From assembly GCA_020631455.1 (NCBI GenBank), contig JAHDHF010000004.1, positions 1-50,989 on the forward strand: a stretch of DNA of 50,989 nt, given 5' to 3'. The notes under the pieces are model-generated. The model searched no databases. It was not told where the DNA came from and saw nothing but the letters and a program-made list of their open reading frames with translations. Below are positions 43,251 through 50,989 of this stretch, one piece after another; position 1 is the first letter of the stretch; the number at the start of each line of letters is the position of its first letter. This DNA is from Saprospiraceae bacterium. GTDB lineage: Bacteria; Bacteroidota; Bacteroidia; Chitinophagales; Saprospiraceae. Position numbers and translations under genes: made by a program.

Positions 43251-46200
43251 ATGAAACGGATTTTTCTCCTTTCTCTTACTTTGGTTTGCAGTCTCAATTT
43301 TTTATTTGGACAGCAAGCCGAACGAATTGCGCTTGATTACCTCAGCGAAACTGCTGCGGAGTACAACATCAATGCGTCTGATCTTAAAGATTACAGAATC
43401 ACTGACCAATATGTATCGAAGCATACTGGCGTCACACATGTTTGGCTCGTGCAGACGATCAATGGTATCGATGTGATTGGTACTCATACGAATGTCAATA
43501 TTTTGAAAACTGGAAAGGTGTTAAATGTAGGCTCTGCATTGATCTCTGATTTGCAAAGTAAAATTGAATCATCAAGTCAATCGTTTTCTGCAAATGCAGC
43601 TGTAAAAGCTGCGATGCAAGATGTTGATATGTCTATAGTTGGAGTACAAGCAAAAACCACATCACGAGGAGCAGCTCAAGAAACAAGTTTTGAAGGCGGC
43701 GCAGATGCTTTGAATGATGCAAGAGCTCGATTAGTGTATCGCCTTTCTGCTGATGAATCAAGCATAAGACTCGTATGGGAAGTTAAACTTGATGCAGGTA
43801 AGCATGCTTACATCTCATATGTTGATGCAGCTAATGGGCAAATCGTTTATAAGCGTGATCGTGTCATCCATTGTCAGTTTGATCATGGCAATGGACAAGG
43901 CTCTTGCTCTGGAAATCACGGAACAGCTCGTGACTTAACTCAACTCCAAACTCAGAACAGTGCTGCAAATAGTTATCGAGTATTTGCTATTCCAGTAGAA
44001 AGTCCAAATCATGGTTCTCGCTCTTTAGTGCTTGATCCTTCTGATCCTGTAGCTTCGCCTTTTGGCTGGCATGATACAAATGGAGCTGCTGGACCTGAAT
44101 TTACTATTACTCGCGGTAATAATGTACACGCATACTTAGATGTCAACGATACAAATACATCAGCTGGTGATGAGCCAGATGGAGGCGCAAATTTAGATTT
44201 TGACTTCCCGTACAATCCTGGAGCACAACCAAGTGCAAGTAGCGATGCTGCCGTTGTGAATTTGTTTTATATGAGCAATATCATGCATGATGTGTATTAT
44301 CGCTATGGTTTTGATGAAGCATCAGGTAACTTCCAGCAAAATAATTATGGAAATGGCGGACAAGGTGGAGATTATGTTGAGTCACAAGCCCAAGATGGTG
44401 GCGGTACAAACAACGCGAATTTCTTCACACCTGACGATGGCCAAAATCCGAGAATGCAGATGTATCTCTGGACAGGGGGAAGTTCTGTGCAGAATTTAAT
44501 GAATGTAAACTCTCCTGCAACTGTAGCTGGACCTTACAGTTCACTTGAGGGGACATTTGGTCCTGGCTTACCAGCTACACCAATTACTGGTAATCTCGTA
44601 CTTGTGGATGATGGTACAGCAAATCCTAATGAAGGATGTAATGCCTTGATTAATGGAGCCGCGATAAATGGAAATATAGCGTTAGTAGATCGTGGAAATT
44701 GCAATTTCACTTTAAAAGTTAAGAATGCACAGGATGAAGGTGCAGTTGCAGTCGTTGTTTGTAACAATGTTGCAGGCGGCCCTATCCAAATGGGGGGAAC
44801 AGATAATACAATCACGATTCCTTCAATTATGATTGACCAAGCTGATTGTGCTAACATTAAAGTAGCACTTGGTTCAGGAGCTGTCAATGTTACACTACAA
44901 CAAGGTGCAGGAAATGTCGATAAAGATGGGGACTACGATAATGGTATCATCGCTCATGAGTATGGTCATGGTGTGTCAAACCGTTTAACAGGAGGCCCGA
45001 GCAACTCTAACTGTCTCGGCAATGATGAGCAAATGGGTGAAGGTTGGTCAGATTGGTTGGGTTTGATGCTCACTATTGAGCCAGGCGATGCTGGAACTGA
45101 TATTCGTGGAGTAGGAACGTATGCTGTCGGTCAATCAACCACTGGTATTGGTATTCGCCCAGCAGCGTACAGTACTGATTTTGCTGTTAATGGCTTTACT
45201 TATGGTGATTCAAATGATGCTGCCAATGTTTCTCAACCACACGGAGTCGGATTTGTATTCGCAACTGTGCTTTGGGATTTGACTTGGGCATTGATTGACA
45301 CATATGGCTATGATCCAGATCTATACAATGGTACTGGCGGAAACAATCTTGCGATGCAACTCGTCCTTGATGGTATGAAATTGCAGCCTTGTAATCCAGG
45401 AATGATTGATGGTCGTGATGCAATCATTGCAGCCGATCAAGCATTTACTGGCGGACAGAATCGTTGTTTGATCTGGGAGGTTTTTGCAAACCGTGGGTTT
45501 GGATTTAGTGCTACCCAAGGATCTTCTAATAGTCGTACAGACCAAGTCGAAGCATTTGATTTGCCTTCATTCTGCCAAAATCCAACTGTAGCTCCTACAG
45601 CAGACTTTAGCGTCAATGTAACGACAAGTTGTAGCGGATCATTCAACTTTACTGATGAATCGACAAATATTCCGCAAACGTGGTTGTGGAATTTTGGTGA
45701 TGGTAATACAAGTACGCTTCAAAATCCATCACACACGTATGCAGCTTCTGGTACATACACAGTTACTTTGACTGCTTCAAATACGATCGGTAGCGATGTT
45801 GAGACTAAAACAAGCTATGTAACAGTAGCTCTTCCTGCAGCTCCAACAACTACTAGCGCAACAATTTGCGCCAATGACAATGCGACGCTTAATGCAAGTG
45901 GTGCGGGTACAATCAATTGGTTTGATGCAGCGAATAATCAAGTTGGTACAGGTTCAACATTTACGACTGGTCCCGTAGGCGCTACATCGACTTTCTTCGC
46001 GCAGTCTGAGATTGTTCAGCCTTCGCAAAATGTCGGCCCAGCAAATAATAGCTTTGGTACTGGAGCCTATCATGGTACAACTTTTACCGGTACGGTAGAG
46101 TTTGATGCATTCGTTCCATTTACACTCGTTTCTGTTTTTGTCGATGCAGACGGAGCTGGCAATCGAGACATCTCATTGTTTGACGCAACTGGAGCAACAC

Positions 46201-46967
46201 TTCAAACTGTAACCGTCAATATCCCCAATGGCACGAGCCGCGTGACGCTCAATATCGATGTCCCAAGTCCTGGTTCATATTCAGTTGGCGGTACGGGAGT
46301 TGATTTATTTAGAAATGACTCTGGAGCTAATTATCCGTATGATCTCGGCGGAATCTTGACAATGACTGGTTCACCAGCAGGTCCAGATTTCTATTACTAT
46401 CTCTACGACTGGGAAGTCCGCGAAGCAAGTTGCTTCTCAGCACTTGAGCCAGCACTCGTCACAGTAGCAGCTACTCCGACGGCCAATTTCTCTTCTACAA
46501 ACGTTGGTTCAGACTATACATTTACTGATCTATCTACAGGCGCGACATCATGGGCCTGGGATTTTGGTGATGGCAATACAAGCACAATGCAAAATCCGAT
46601 ACACACATATACAGCAGCTGGCACATACACAGTGACATTAACAGTAGATAATGGTACATGCACAAATGTTTTCACGCAGACAGTATCTGTCGCTGTTTCT
46701 ATCGAAGATGTACAAGGTCTCAATGAATTAAGTCTCGTTCCAACATTTGGATCGGGTACAGCTCTGTTTACTTTGGATCTGCAAACGAAGCAGTCTGTGC
46801 GTCTCGACATTATGGACGCAACTGGTCGATTGATTTCTACTAATAATTATGGTGAAGTCAATCAAGTCAATGAGCAACTTCAATTTACTGGAGCAGCTGG
46901 CATTTACTTTATTCGCTTGACAATTGGAGAGGCGACTGTGATTAAGCGGTATACACTAATGCCTTAG
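43251..46967 (+). CDS. Secreted M36 (fungalysin-type) metalloprotease with PA, PKD and T9SS domains
   Basis: A 1238-aa exported protease. A signal peptide (residues 1-20, cleavage near FGQQ) is followed by a FTP-like propeptide. The M36 catalytic domain carries HEYGH (H569, H573) and GEGW with E597 as zinc ligands. A PA domain (about residues 445-545, [16 protein letters not shown]) is inserted just before the HExxH. Next come a PKD domain ([18 protein letters not shown]), an Ig-like segment, a jelly-roll-like domain, a second, very similar PKD domain, and a C-terminal sorting domain ending KRYTLMP. The sorting domain implies type IX secretion. I chose ATG 43251; the upstream 17 codons are not signal-like. 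Confidence 0.93.
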   Translation: MKRIFLLSLTLVCSLNFLFGQQAERIALDYLSETAAEYNINASDLKDYRITDQYVSKHTGVTHVWLVQTINGIDVIGTHTNVNILKTGKVLNVGSALISDLQSKIESSSQSFSANAAVKAAMQDVDMSIVGVQAKTTSRGAAQETSFEGGADALNDARARLVYRLSADESSIRLVWEVKLDAGKHAYISYVDAANGQIVYKRDRVIHCQFDHGNGQGSCSGNHGTARDLTQLQTQNSAANSYRVFAIPVESPNHGSRSLVLDPSDPVASPFGWHDTNGAAGPEFTITRGNNVHAYLDVNDTNTSAGDEPDGGANLDFDFPYNPGAQPSASSDAAVVNLFYMSNIMHDVYYRYGFDEASGNFQQNNYGNGGQGGDYVESQAQDGGGTNNANFFTPDDGQNPRMQMYLWTGGSSVQNLMNVNSPATVAGPYSSLEGTFGPGLPATPITGNLVLVDDGTANPNEGCNALINGAAINGNIALVDRGNCNFTLKVKNAQDEGAVAVVVCNNVAGGPIQMGGTDNTITIPSIMIDQADCANIKVALGSGAVNVTLQQGAGNVDKDGDYDNGIIAHEYGHGVSNRLTGGPSNSNCLGNDEQMGEGWSDWLGLMLTIEPGDAGTDIRGVGTYAVGQSTTGIGIRPAAYSTDFAVNGFTYGDSNDAANVSQPHGVGFVFATVLWDLTWALIDTYGYDPDLYNGTGGNNLAMQLVLDGMKLQPCNPGMIDGRDAIIAADQAFTGGQNRCLIWEVFANRGFGFSATQGSSNSRTDQVEAFDLPSFCQNPTVAPTADFSVNVTTSCSGSFNFTDESTNIPQTWLWNFGDGNTSTLQNPSHTYAASGTYTVTLTASNTIGSDVETKTSYVTVALPAAPTTTSATICANDNATLNASGAGTINWFDAANNQVGTGSTFTTGPVGATSTFFAQSEIVQPSQNVGPANNSFGTGAYHGTTFTGTVEFDAFVPFTLVSVFVDADGAGNRDISLFDATGATLQTVTVNIPNGTSRVTLNIDVPSPGSYSVGGTGVDLFRNDSGANYPYDLGGILTMTGSPAGPDFYYYLYDWEVREASCFSALEPALVTVAATPTANFSSTNVGSDYTFTDLSTGATSWAWDFGDGNTSTMQNPIHTYTAAGTYTVTLTVDNGTCTNVFTQTVSVAVSIEDVQGLNELSLVPTFGSGTALFTLDLQTKQSVRLDIMDATGRLISTNNYGEVNQVNEQLQFTGAAGIYFIRLTIGEATVIKRYTLMP

Positions 46968-46990
46968 ATTTTATCAATGTGTCATTAGAA

Positions 46991-47030
46991 AATGCGTCTT
47001 CGTTTTTTTTTCGGAGACGCATTTTTTTAT
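46991..47030 (+). terminator. Rho-independent terminator after the M36 protease
   Basis: 12-nt arms AATGCGTCTTCG (46991-47002) and CGGAGACGCATT (47012-47023) with one mismatch, an all-T loop, followed by a T run. It begins 23 bp after the stop codon. Confidence 0.85.
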
Positions 47031-47045
47031 TCGAATTATGAATAT

Positions 47046-47305
47046 GGGCCATCCTCTATTTTTCTATTGAATTTTCACTAGAAAGAATAGAGGTCGCTAT
47101 GCTTCGTGGCTCGCTGCAACCCTGAGTAGTCGGGGTTCGCTCGGCAGCTCCTACGTCGCGTCTGGCTGTCGCCACCACTTCGCAGCGCTTGTCCAAAAGA
47201 GTATTATTGGCTGAGGGATAGAAGGCGTTGTCTGAACTCAGCGCGACATTGGAGCGCTGAGAGAGTGCCGAATAGCCCGACCGCGCCACAGGCGCGGGCA
47301 GCCCC
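47046..47305 (+). repeat. Intergenic structured repeat, copy 11 (module A + module B)
   Basis: Module A (47046-47194) has an A/T-rich slot stem (about 13 bp, one mismatch) and an extra AACCC...GGGTT hairpin inserted in its core. Module B (47209-47305) has an inner palindrome CTCAGCGC/GCGCTGAG and a slot stem CCGCGCC/GGCGCGG. It lies between the protease terminator and amn. With the terminator it accounts for the 375-bp gap; an ORF across it on the minus strand is spurious. Confidence 0.87.
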
Positions 47306-47329
47306 AAAATATCCTTAGCAATCATACAT

Positions 47330-47337
47330 TACCTTAG
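47330..47337 (+). promoter_or_regulatory. -7-like box TACCTTAG before amn
   Basis: TACCTTAG ends 5 bp before the amn ATG, identical to the gldH box. No -33 TTTG at the normal distance. Suggests a leaderless transcript. Confidence 0.4.
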
Positions 47338-47342
47338 CGGCT

Positions 47343-48116
47343 ATGAAAACGAAAAAAGAAATAGTAGCAAATTGGCTCCCACGATATACGGGGCTCAAAC
47401 TGGAAGATTTTGGCAAATACATTTTGCTGACCAATTTTAGTGATTATATCGACAGATTTGTCAAGCTCTACGGAGCAAAAGCGCAAAAAGCAGGAAAATA
47501 CTCTATGCAAGTAGCGCGCACTAAAGAAATCACAATGATCAACTTTGGGATGGGAAGCCCAAATGCAGCAACTGTAATGGATCTTTTGACTGCAATCAAA
47601 CCAAAGGCAGTACTCTTTCTAGGAAAATGTGGAGGACTCAAAAAGAAGAATAGGCTAGGGGATTTAATCTTGCCAATCGCAGCTGTGCGCGGAGAGGGAA
47701 CAAGTGATGATTATTTGCCGCCAGAAGTACCAGCTCTGCCTGCTTTTGCTTTGCAGAAAGCAATTTCTACTACGATCCGTGATTATGGTCGAGACTATTG
47801 GACAGGTACGGTTTATACAACCAACCGCCGCGTCTGGGAGCACGATTTAGAGTTTAAAGATTATCTCCGTCAAATCAGATGCATGGGAATAGACATGGAG
47901 ACAGCGACTTTGTTTACAGCTGCCTTTGTCAATAAAATTCCTGCTGGTGCTTTACTCCTTGTGAGCGATACGCCGATGATCCCAGCTGGTGTCAAGACGA
48001 CAAAAAGTGATAAATCTGTCTCTGCCAATTTTGCTGATGAGCATGTCAAGATCGGATTTGACTCACTTCAGCAGCTTATTCAGAATTCTTTAACGGTCAA
48101 ACACCTCAAATTTTAG
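47343..48116 (+). CDS. amn: AMP nucleosidase
   Basis: A 257-aa protein of the nucleoside phosphorylase fold, matching the short Bacteroidota AMP nucleosidase (the E. coli enzyme has an extra N-terminal domain). Visible blocks are MINFGMGSPNAATVMDLL, FLGKCGGLK, GDLILPIAAVRGEGTSDDYLPPEVPALP and the purine-site GIDMETATLF followed by LLLVSDTPM. It splits AMP to adenine and ribose 5-phosphate in the cytoplasm. Single gene between repeat copy 11 and the prc gene. Confidence 0.9.
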   Translation: MKTKKEIVANWLPRYTGLKLEDFGKYILLTNFSDYIDRFVKLYGAKAQKAGKYSMQVARTKEITMINFGMGSPNAATVMDLLTAIKPKAVLFLGKCGGLKKKNRLGDLILPIAAVRGEGTSDDYLPPEVPALPAFALQKAISTTIRDYGRDYWTGTVYTTNRRVWEHDLEFKDYLRQIRCMGIDMETATLFTAAFVNKIPAGALLLVSDTPMIPAGVKTTKSDKSVSANFADEHVKIGFDSLQQLIQNSLTVKHLKF

Positions 48117-48227
48117 TTGTTTAGCAGCTCATTATGAGTCAAACTACATGTCTAGGCATCGAATTTGACATTATGAATTGTAATTTGTCATTCACTTATG
48201 ACATCAACCGATCGAAGACCTTTCAAT

Positions 48228-50330
48228 ATGAAACGATTATTGATTCTAGTGCTGCCACTTATGTTGGTAGCAGGAATTCTTGCTGCAGCGTATCCAAACT
48301 TTACACAATCAGGTAATGAACCTGATCCCGAGCGTGAGACATTATTGTATCGTGCTCTATTGGCTGGCCTTGCAGAATTACATTATGATCCACTTGAGAT
48401 TGATGATGAATTCTCGAAACGCTGCTTTAAGATGTACATGGATGACATGGACAATACGAAGCGCTTCTACACGCAGCAACAATACAATCGCTATCAAGCT
48501 TATGCAACTGATCTTGATGATTTAAGCCTTGAAGCTAATCTTGAATTCTTCGAAGTAACGTACAAGGATTTCCTTGAGCAGCTTGATGTCGTTGAAGGCT
48601 TTTACAAAGACATACTCGCAGAACCATTCAATTTTGATAAAGACGAGTTTATCGAATTTGAAGGCGAGAAAATCAATTATGCCAAAGACAATCTTGAATT
48701 ACGAGACTACTGGCGTAAAACATTGAAGTATCGTACGCTTTTGCGACTAAACAATCTCATCGATCAAGAAAATGAGAAAGAAAAAGCTGAACGCCGCTCG
48801 TATGTCGAACTCGAGGAAGAAGCTCGCGAAAAAGTTGAAGATGGACAGCGCAAGTATTTTGATCGCCTCAAAAAGAATACACGCAACGATTATCTCAATG
48901 TGTATTTCGGTGCTGTGACGCAGGCGTTTGATCCACATACATCTTATTTCCCTCCACGAGAGAAGGAAAATTTTGATATTCGAATGTCTGGCCGCTTAGA
49001 AGGCATCGGTGCAAGCCTCCAAGAAGATGATGGCTATACGAAAGTAGTACGCATCGTACCTGGAAGTGCAAGTTGGAAGCAAGGTGATCTCGAAGTTGAT
49101 GATCTCATTATCAAAGTCGCTCAAGAAGATGGCGAAGCAATGGACATCGTCAATATGCGCTTAAGCGATGTAGTACAGCTGATCCGCGGCAAGAAAGGGA
49201 CAACAGTTCTTTTGACGGTCAAGAAAGTCGACGGAACAATTAAACAAATTCCGATCGTGCGCGATGTCGTCAACCTTGAAGAGGGCTACCTCAAGTCTGC
49301 TGTCATACAGCAAGAGACTGGACAAGCAACAGGCTATATTCAATTACCGAGTTTTTATGCAGACTTCAGTGGCAAAGGCGGTCGCAATTGTCACGAAGAC
49401 ATGAAAGAAGCGCTCATCGATCTTCAGAAGAAAAATGTCGAAGGCATCGTCCTCGATCTTCGAAATAATGGTGGTGGCTCGCTTCGTGATGTGATCGATA
49501 TTGCAGGTTTGTTTATACCGCAAGGCCCAGTCGTACAAGTCAAGCCAGGCAAAGGCAAGCCTTCGGTTTACCGTGATCGCGATGGCGAAGTTCTTTATGA
49601 CGGGCCGCTAGTGATTTTGACCAACTCATTCAGCGCATCTGCTTCAGAGATTCTAGCAGCAGCAATGCAAGATTATGATCGTGCAATCGTGATCGGCAGT
49701 CCGAGTACATACGGCAAAGGCACAGTTCAGCGATTCTTTGAACTCGACAATGCACTTCCGCGCGGCACGAAGCTCTCCAAGCCGCTTGGATCACTCAAAG
49801 TCACGATTCAGAAGTTCTATCGCATCGACGGAAGCACAAATCAAAAAACAGGCGTCATTCCAGACATTATCATTCCTGATGCGTACAGCTACATTCCGAC
49901 TGGCGAAAGCAGCTATGATTATGCGTTGCCATTTGACAAGATCAAAGAGACGGATTACAAAGAGTATTTTTCGCCGAATTCTTATTCGAGTACAATAACA
50001 AATAGCAAGCAACGTGTCCAGACAGACACACGCTACAAAGCACTCGAAACGAACGCCCGCCAACGAGAAGAACTGAGCAAAATGACACAGTATACGCTCA
50101 ATCTTACCAAGCATCGCGAGCGCAACGAACAACTTGAAGCTGCTGCAAAAGAATTTGAGGAACTCGACAAAGAGATCGAAGGAATAACTATTTCTGAGAC
50201 GAAAAAAGTCACTGACGAGAAGCTCGATGACAAGACAGTACAAGATCGTCGGAAGTCGTTCCATGACGCCATCCGCAAGGATTTGTACATCTACGAAGGG
50301 CTACAAGTCATCGCCGACATGATGCAATAG
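48228..50330 (+). CDS. prc: C-terminal (tail-specific) processing protease
   Basis: A 700-aa S41A protease (Prc/Tsp). It has a signal peptide (residues 1 to about 21), an N-terminal helical domain with DPHTSYFPPREKENFDIRMSG, a PDZ domain (from about GIGASLQEDDGY) and a protease core. The nucleophile Ser lies within the SASASE motif (469-474), and Lys497 in TYGKGTVQ is the general base. The C-terminal Tsp-type domain is charged and helical. It should cleave periplasmic or envelope proteins. I chose ATG 48228 because it begins the signal peptide (MKRLL); the frame also opens at 48198. The next gene follows after 13 bp. Confidence 0.95.
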   Translation: MKRLLILVLPLMLVAGILAAAYPNFTQSGNEPDPERETLLYRALLAGLAELHYDPLEIDDEFSKRCFKMYMDDMDNTKRFYTQQQYNRYQAYATDLDDLSLEANLEFFEVTYKDFLEQLDVVEGFYKDILAEPFNFDKDEFIEFEGEKINYAKDNLELRDYWRKTLKYRTLLRLNNLIDQENEKEKAERRSYVELEEEAREKVEDGQRKYFDRLKKNTRNDYLNVYFGAVTQAFDPHTSYFPPREKENFDIRMSGRLEGIGASLQEDDGYTKVVRIVPGSASWKQGDLEVDDLIIKVAQEDGEAMDIVNMRLSDVVQLIRGKKGTTVLLTVKKVDGTIKQIPIVRDVVNLEEGYLKSAVIQQETGQATGYIQLPSFYADFSGKGGRNCHEDMKEALIDLQKKNVEGIVLDLRNNGGGSLRDVIDIAGLFIPQGPVVQVKPGKGKPSVYRDRDGEVLYDGPLVILTNSFSASASEILAAAMQDYDRAIVIGSPSTYGKGTVQRFFELDNALPRGTKLSKPLGSLKVTIQKFYRIDGSTNQKTGVIPDIIIPDAYSYIPTGESSYDYALPFDKIKETDYKEYFSPNSYSSTITNSKQRVQTDTRYKALETNARQREELSKMTQYTLNLTKHRERNEQLEAAAKEFEELDKEIEGITISETKKVTDEKLDDKTVQDRRKSFHDAIRKDLYIYEGLQVIADMMQ

Positions 50331-50343
50331 CCCAAGGCTATCA

Positions 50344-50835
50344 ATGAAGCTGACACAGATTTCGACCATCATATTCTTGGCGAGTTTTAAACTCGGTTGG
50401 GTTGCTATGCCGCTTTCAGTGACCTACGGTTTTGCTTGGTGGGAAGTCTGCCTCTACAATACTATTGGTGGCTTTATTGGAATCGTATTTTTCACATACG
50501 TGTACGAAGGCTTCAAAAAGCTGATCTACAAGCTCGTCCCAAAACTCGAAGAACGCAAAAAATCGCGCCCGGTATTTACAAAGCGCAAGCGTCGGCTCGT
50601 AAAGTTCAAGCAGCGGTTTGGATTGATCGGCCTTGCCTTCATTTCTCCTACCATGATTAGCTTGCCAGTAGGCGTCATCATCGCCAATTCATTTGTCAGC
50701 AATAAGCCAAAGCTCTTTCTGTATATGACCATTTCAGTGATCGCCTGGACACTCGCTGGCGGATTATTCGGAGAGCAAGTCTACGAGTGGATCAATGGTC
50801 TACTTGGTAAATCAACGACGACAGTCGTGCAATAA
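50344..50835 (+). CDS. Small membrane protein downstream of prc
   Basis: A 163-aa protein with about four membrane segments (residues 6-30, 36-54, 97-120, 126-146). A very basic cytoplasmic loop lies in the middle (about 58-90, rich in Lys and Arg). The overall look is that of small-multidrug-export/DedA-like proteins, but I see no decisive motif. The 13-bp gap after prc suggests cotranscription. Confidence 0.7.
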   Translation: MKLTQISTIIFLASFKLGWVAMPLSVTYGFAWWEVCLYNTIGGFIGIVFFTYVYEGFKKLIYKLVPKLEERKKSRPVFTKRKRRLVKFKQRFGLIGLAFISPTMISLPVGVIIANSFVSNKPKLFLYMTISVIAWTLAGGLFGEQVYEWINGLLGKSTTTVVQ

Positions 50836-50850
50836 TTGTTTGTTTTTATT

Positions 50851-50967
50851 GGGCATCCGCCTCGCAATGCTCGGCGGCGGGCTATGCGGCAGCTCGCTAT
50901 TCGCTCGGCTGCTGCGGCTACGCCTTGCATCTCCCGATAAATCGGGACTGCCTACTATCCCTATGCC
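50851..50967 (+). repeat. Intergenic structured repeat, copy 12 (module C; possible partner outside window)
   Basis: GGGCATCC, slot stem CCGCC/GGCGG, GGCGGGCTAT and an end CTATCCCTATGCC. An extra short palindrome CCCGATaaATCGGG sits in the core. In copies 2 and 6 an inverted module A follows module C; the window ends 22 bp later, so this cannot be checked. Confidence 0.8.
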
Positions 50968-50989
50968 GTTTGGATAGCTTTAGTGAATT

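Noticed and set aside
48134-48227. 60-aa ORF and promoter upstream of prc
   Set aside because: The ORF overlaps the prc signal-peptide region in another frame. TTTGACA and TAATTTG motifs are present, but their spacing does not fit a Bacteroidota promoter.
2154-50967. CRISPR array or tandem-repeat locus
   Set aside because: The repeats are dispersed singly or in inverted pairs, longer than CRISPR repeats, without regular spacers, and no cas gene is present.
2154-50967. Insertion sequences or integrated phage
   Set aside because: No transposase, integrase or phage gene is visible; the repeats are too short to code and have no obvious flanking duplications that I could confirm.

Overview
The window is a chromosomal segment of a Bacteroidota bacterium, possibly a Saprospiria-like lineage (the class is a guess). 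The evidence is a GldH gliding lipoprotein, an M36 protease with a type IX secretion C-terminal domain, start codons without Shine-Dalgarno sequences, promoters of the TTTG-N19/20-TAnnTTTG kind, a Bacteroidota-style division cluster opened by mraZ, and a MurE with the DNPR motif of meso-diaminopimelate ligases. No IS element, phage gene, CRISPR array, tRNA or rRNA was seen.

Layout. 1-1706: 3' end of surE, a small membrane protein and lpxB, tightly packed. 1709-2124: RNase P RNA (minus strand) with its promoter. 2459-8101 (minus): a secreted hypothetical protein and the operon leuS - speD/speE fusion - agmatinase, which supplies putrescine and spermidine. 8502-16298 (plus): guaA with an overlapping lipoprotein gene, an SPFH/SHOCT protein and a zinc-ribbon membrane protein, then a flavin monooxygenase with a MalY/PatB-type aminotransferase. 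16452-24601: sbcC, gldH, cmk, a 506-aa helical protein of unknown function, a histone-deacetylase-family protein and a small ferredoxin-fold protein. 25070-40462: a complete-looking dcw cluster, mraZ-rsmH-ftsL-ftsI-murE-mraY-murD-ftsW-murG-murC-ftsQ-ftsA-ftsZ, headed by a decamer-phased MraZ operator array and closed by a strong terminator. 40623-42930 (minus): a three-gene operon of a flavin monooxygenase, a VanZ-like membrane protein and a secreted protein. 43251-50835 (plus): M36 metalloprotease, AMP nucleosidase, C-terminal processing protease and a small membrane protein.

The most striking content is not protein-coding. Twelve intergenic loci, about 2.3 kb or 4.5% of the window, hold members of one structured repeat family. 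It has three module types, called A, B and C here. Each module is roughly 85-165 bp, starts with a GGGC-type outer end, is followed by a variable, usually palindromic 'slot' and a conserved GCTAT-containing core, and closes with an inner ...CC end. Modules occur singly or as tail-to-tail pairs (A with B, or C with A). The slot sequences differ greatly between copies while usually remaining self-complementary, and two copies show a paired compensatory change. This looks like a BIME/REP-like family or a family of structured RNAs. I do not recognise it as a named family, and no associated transposase is visible in the window.
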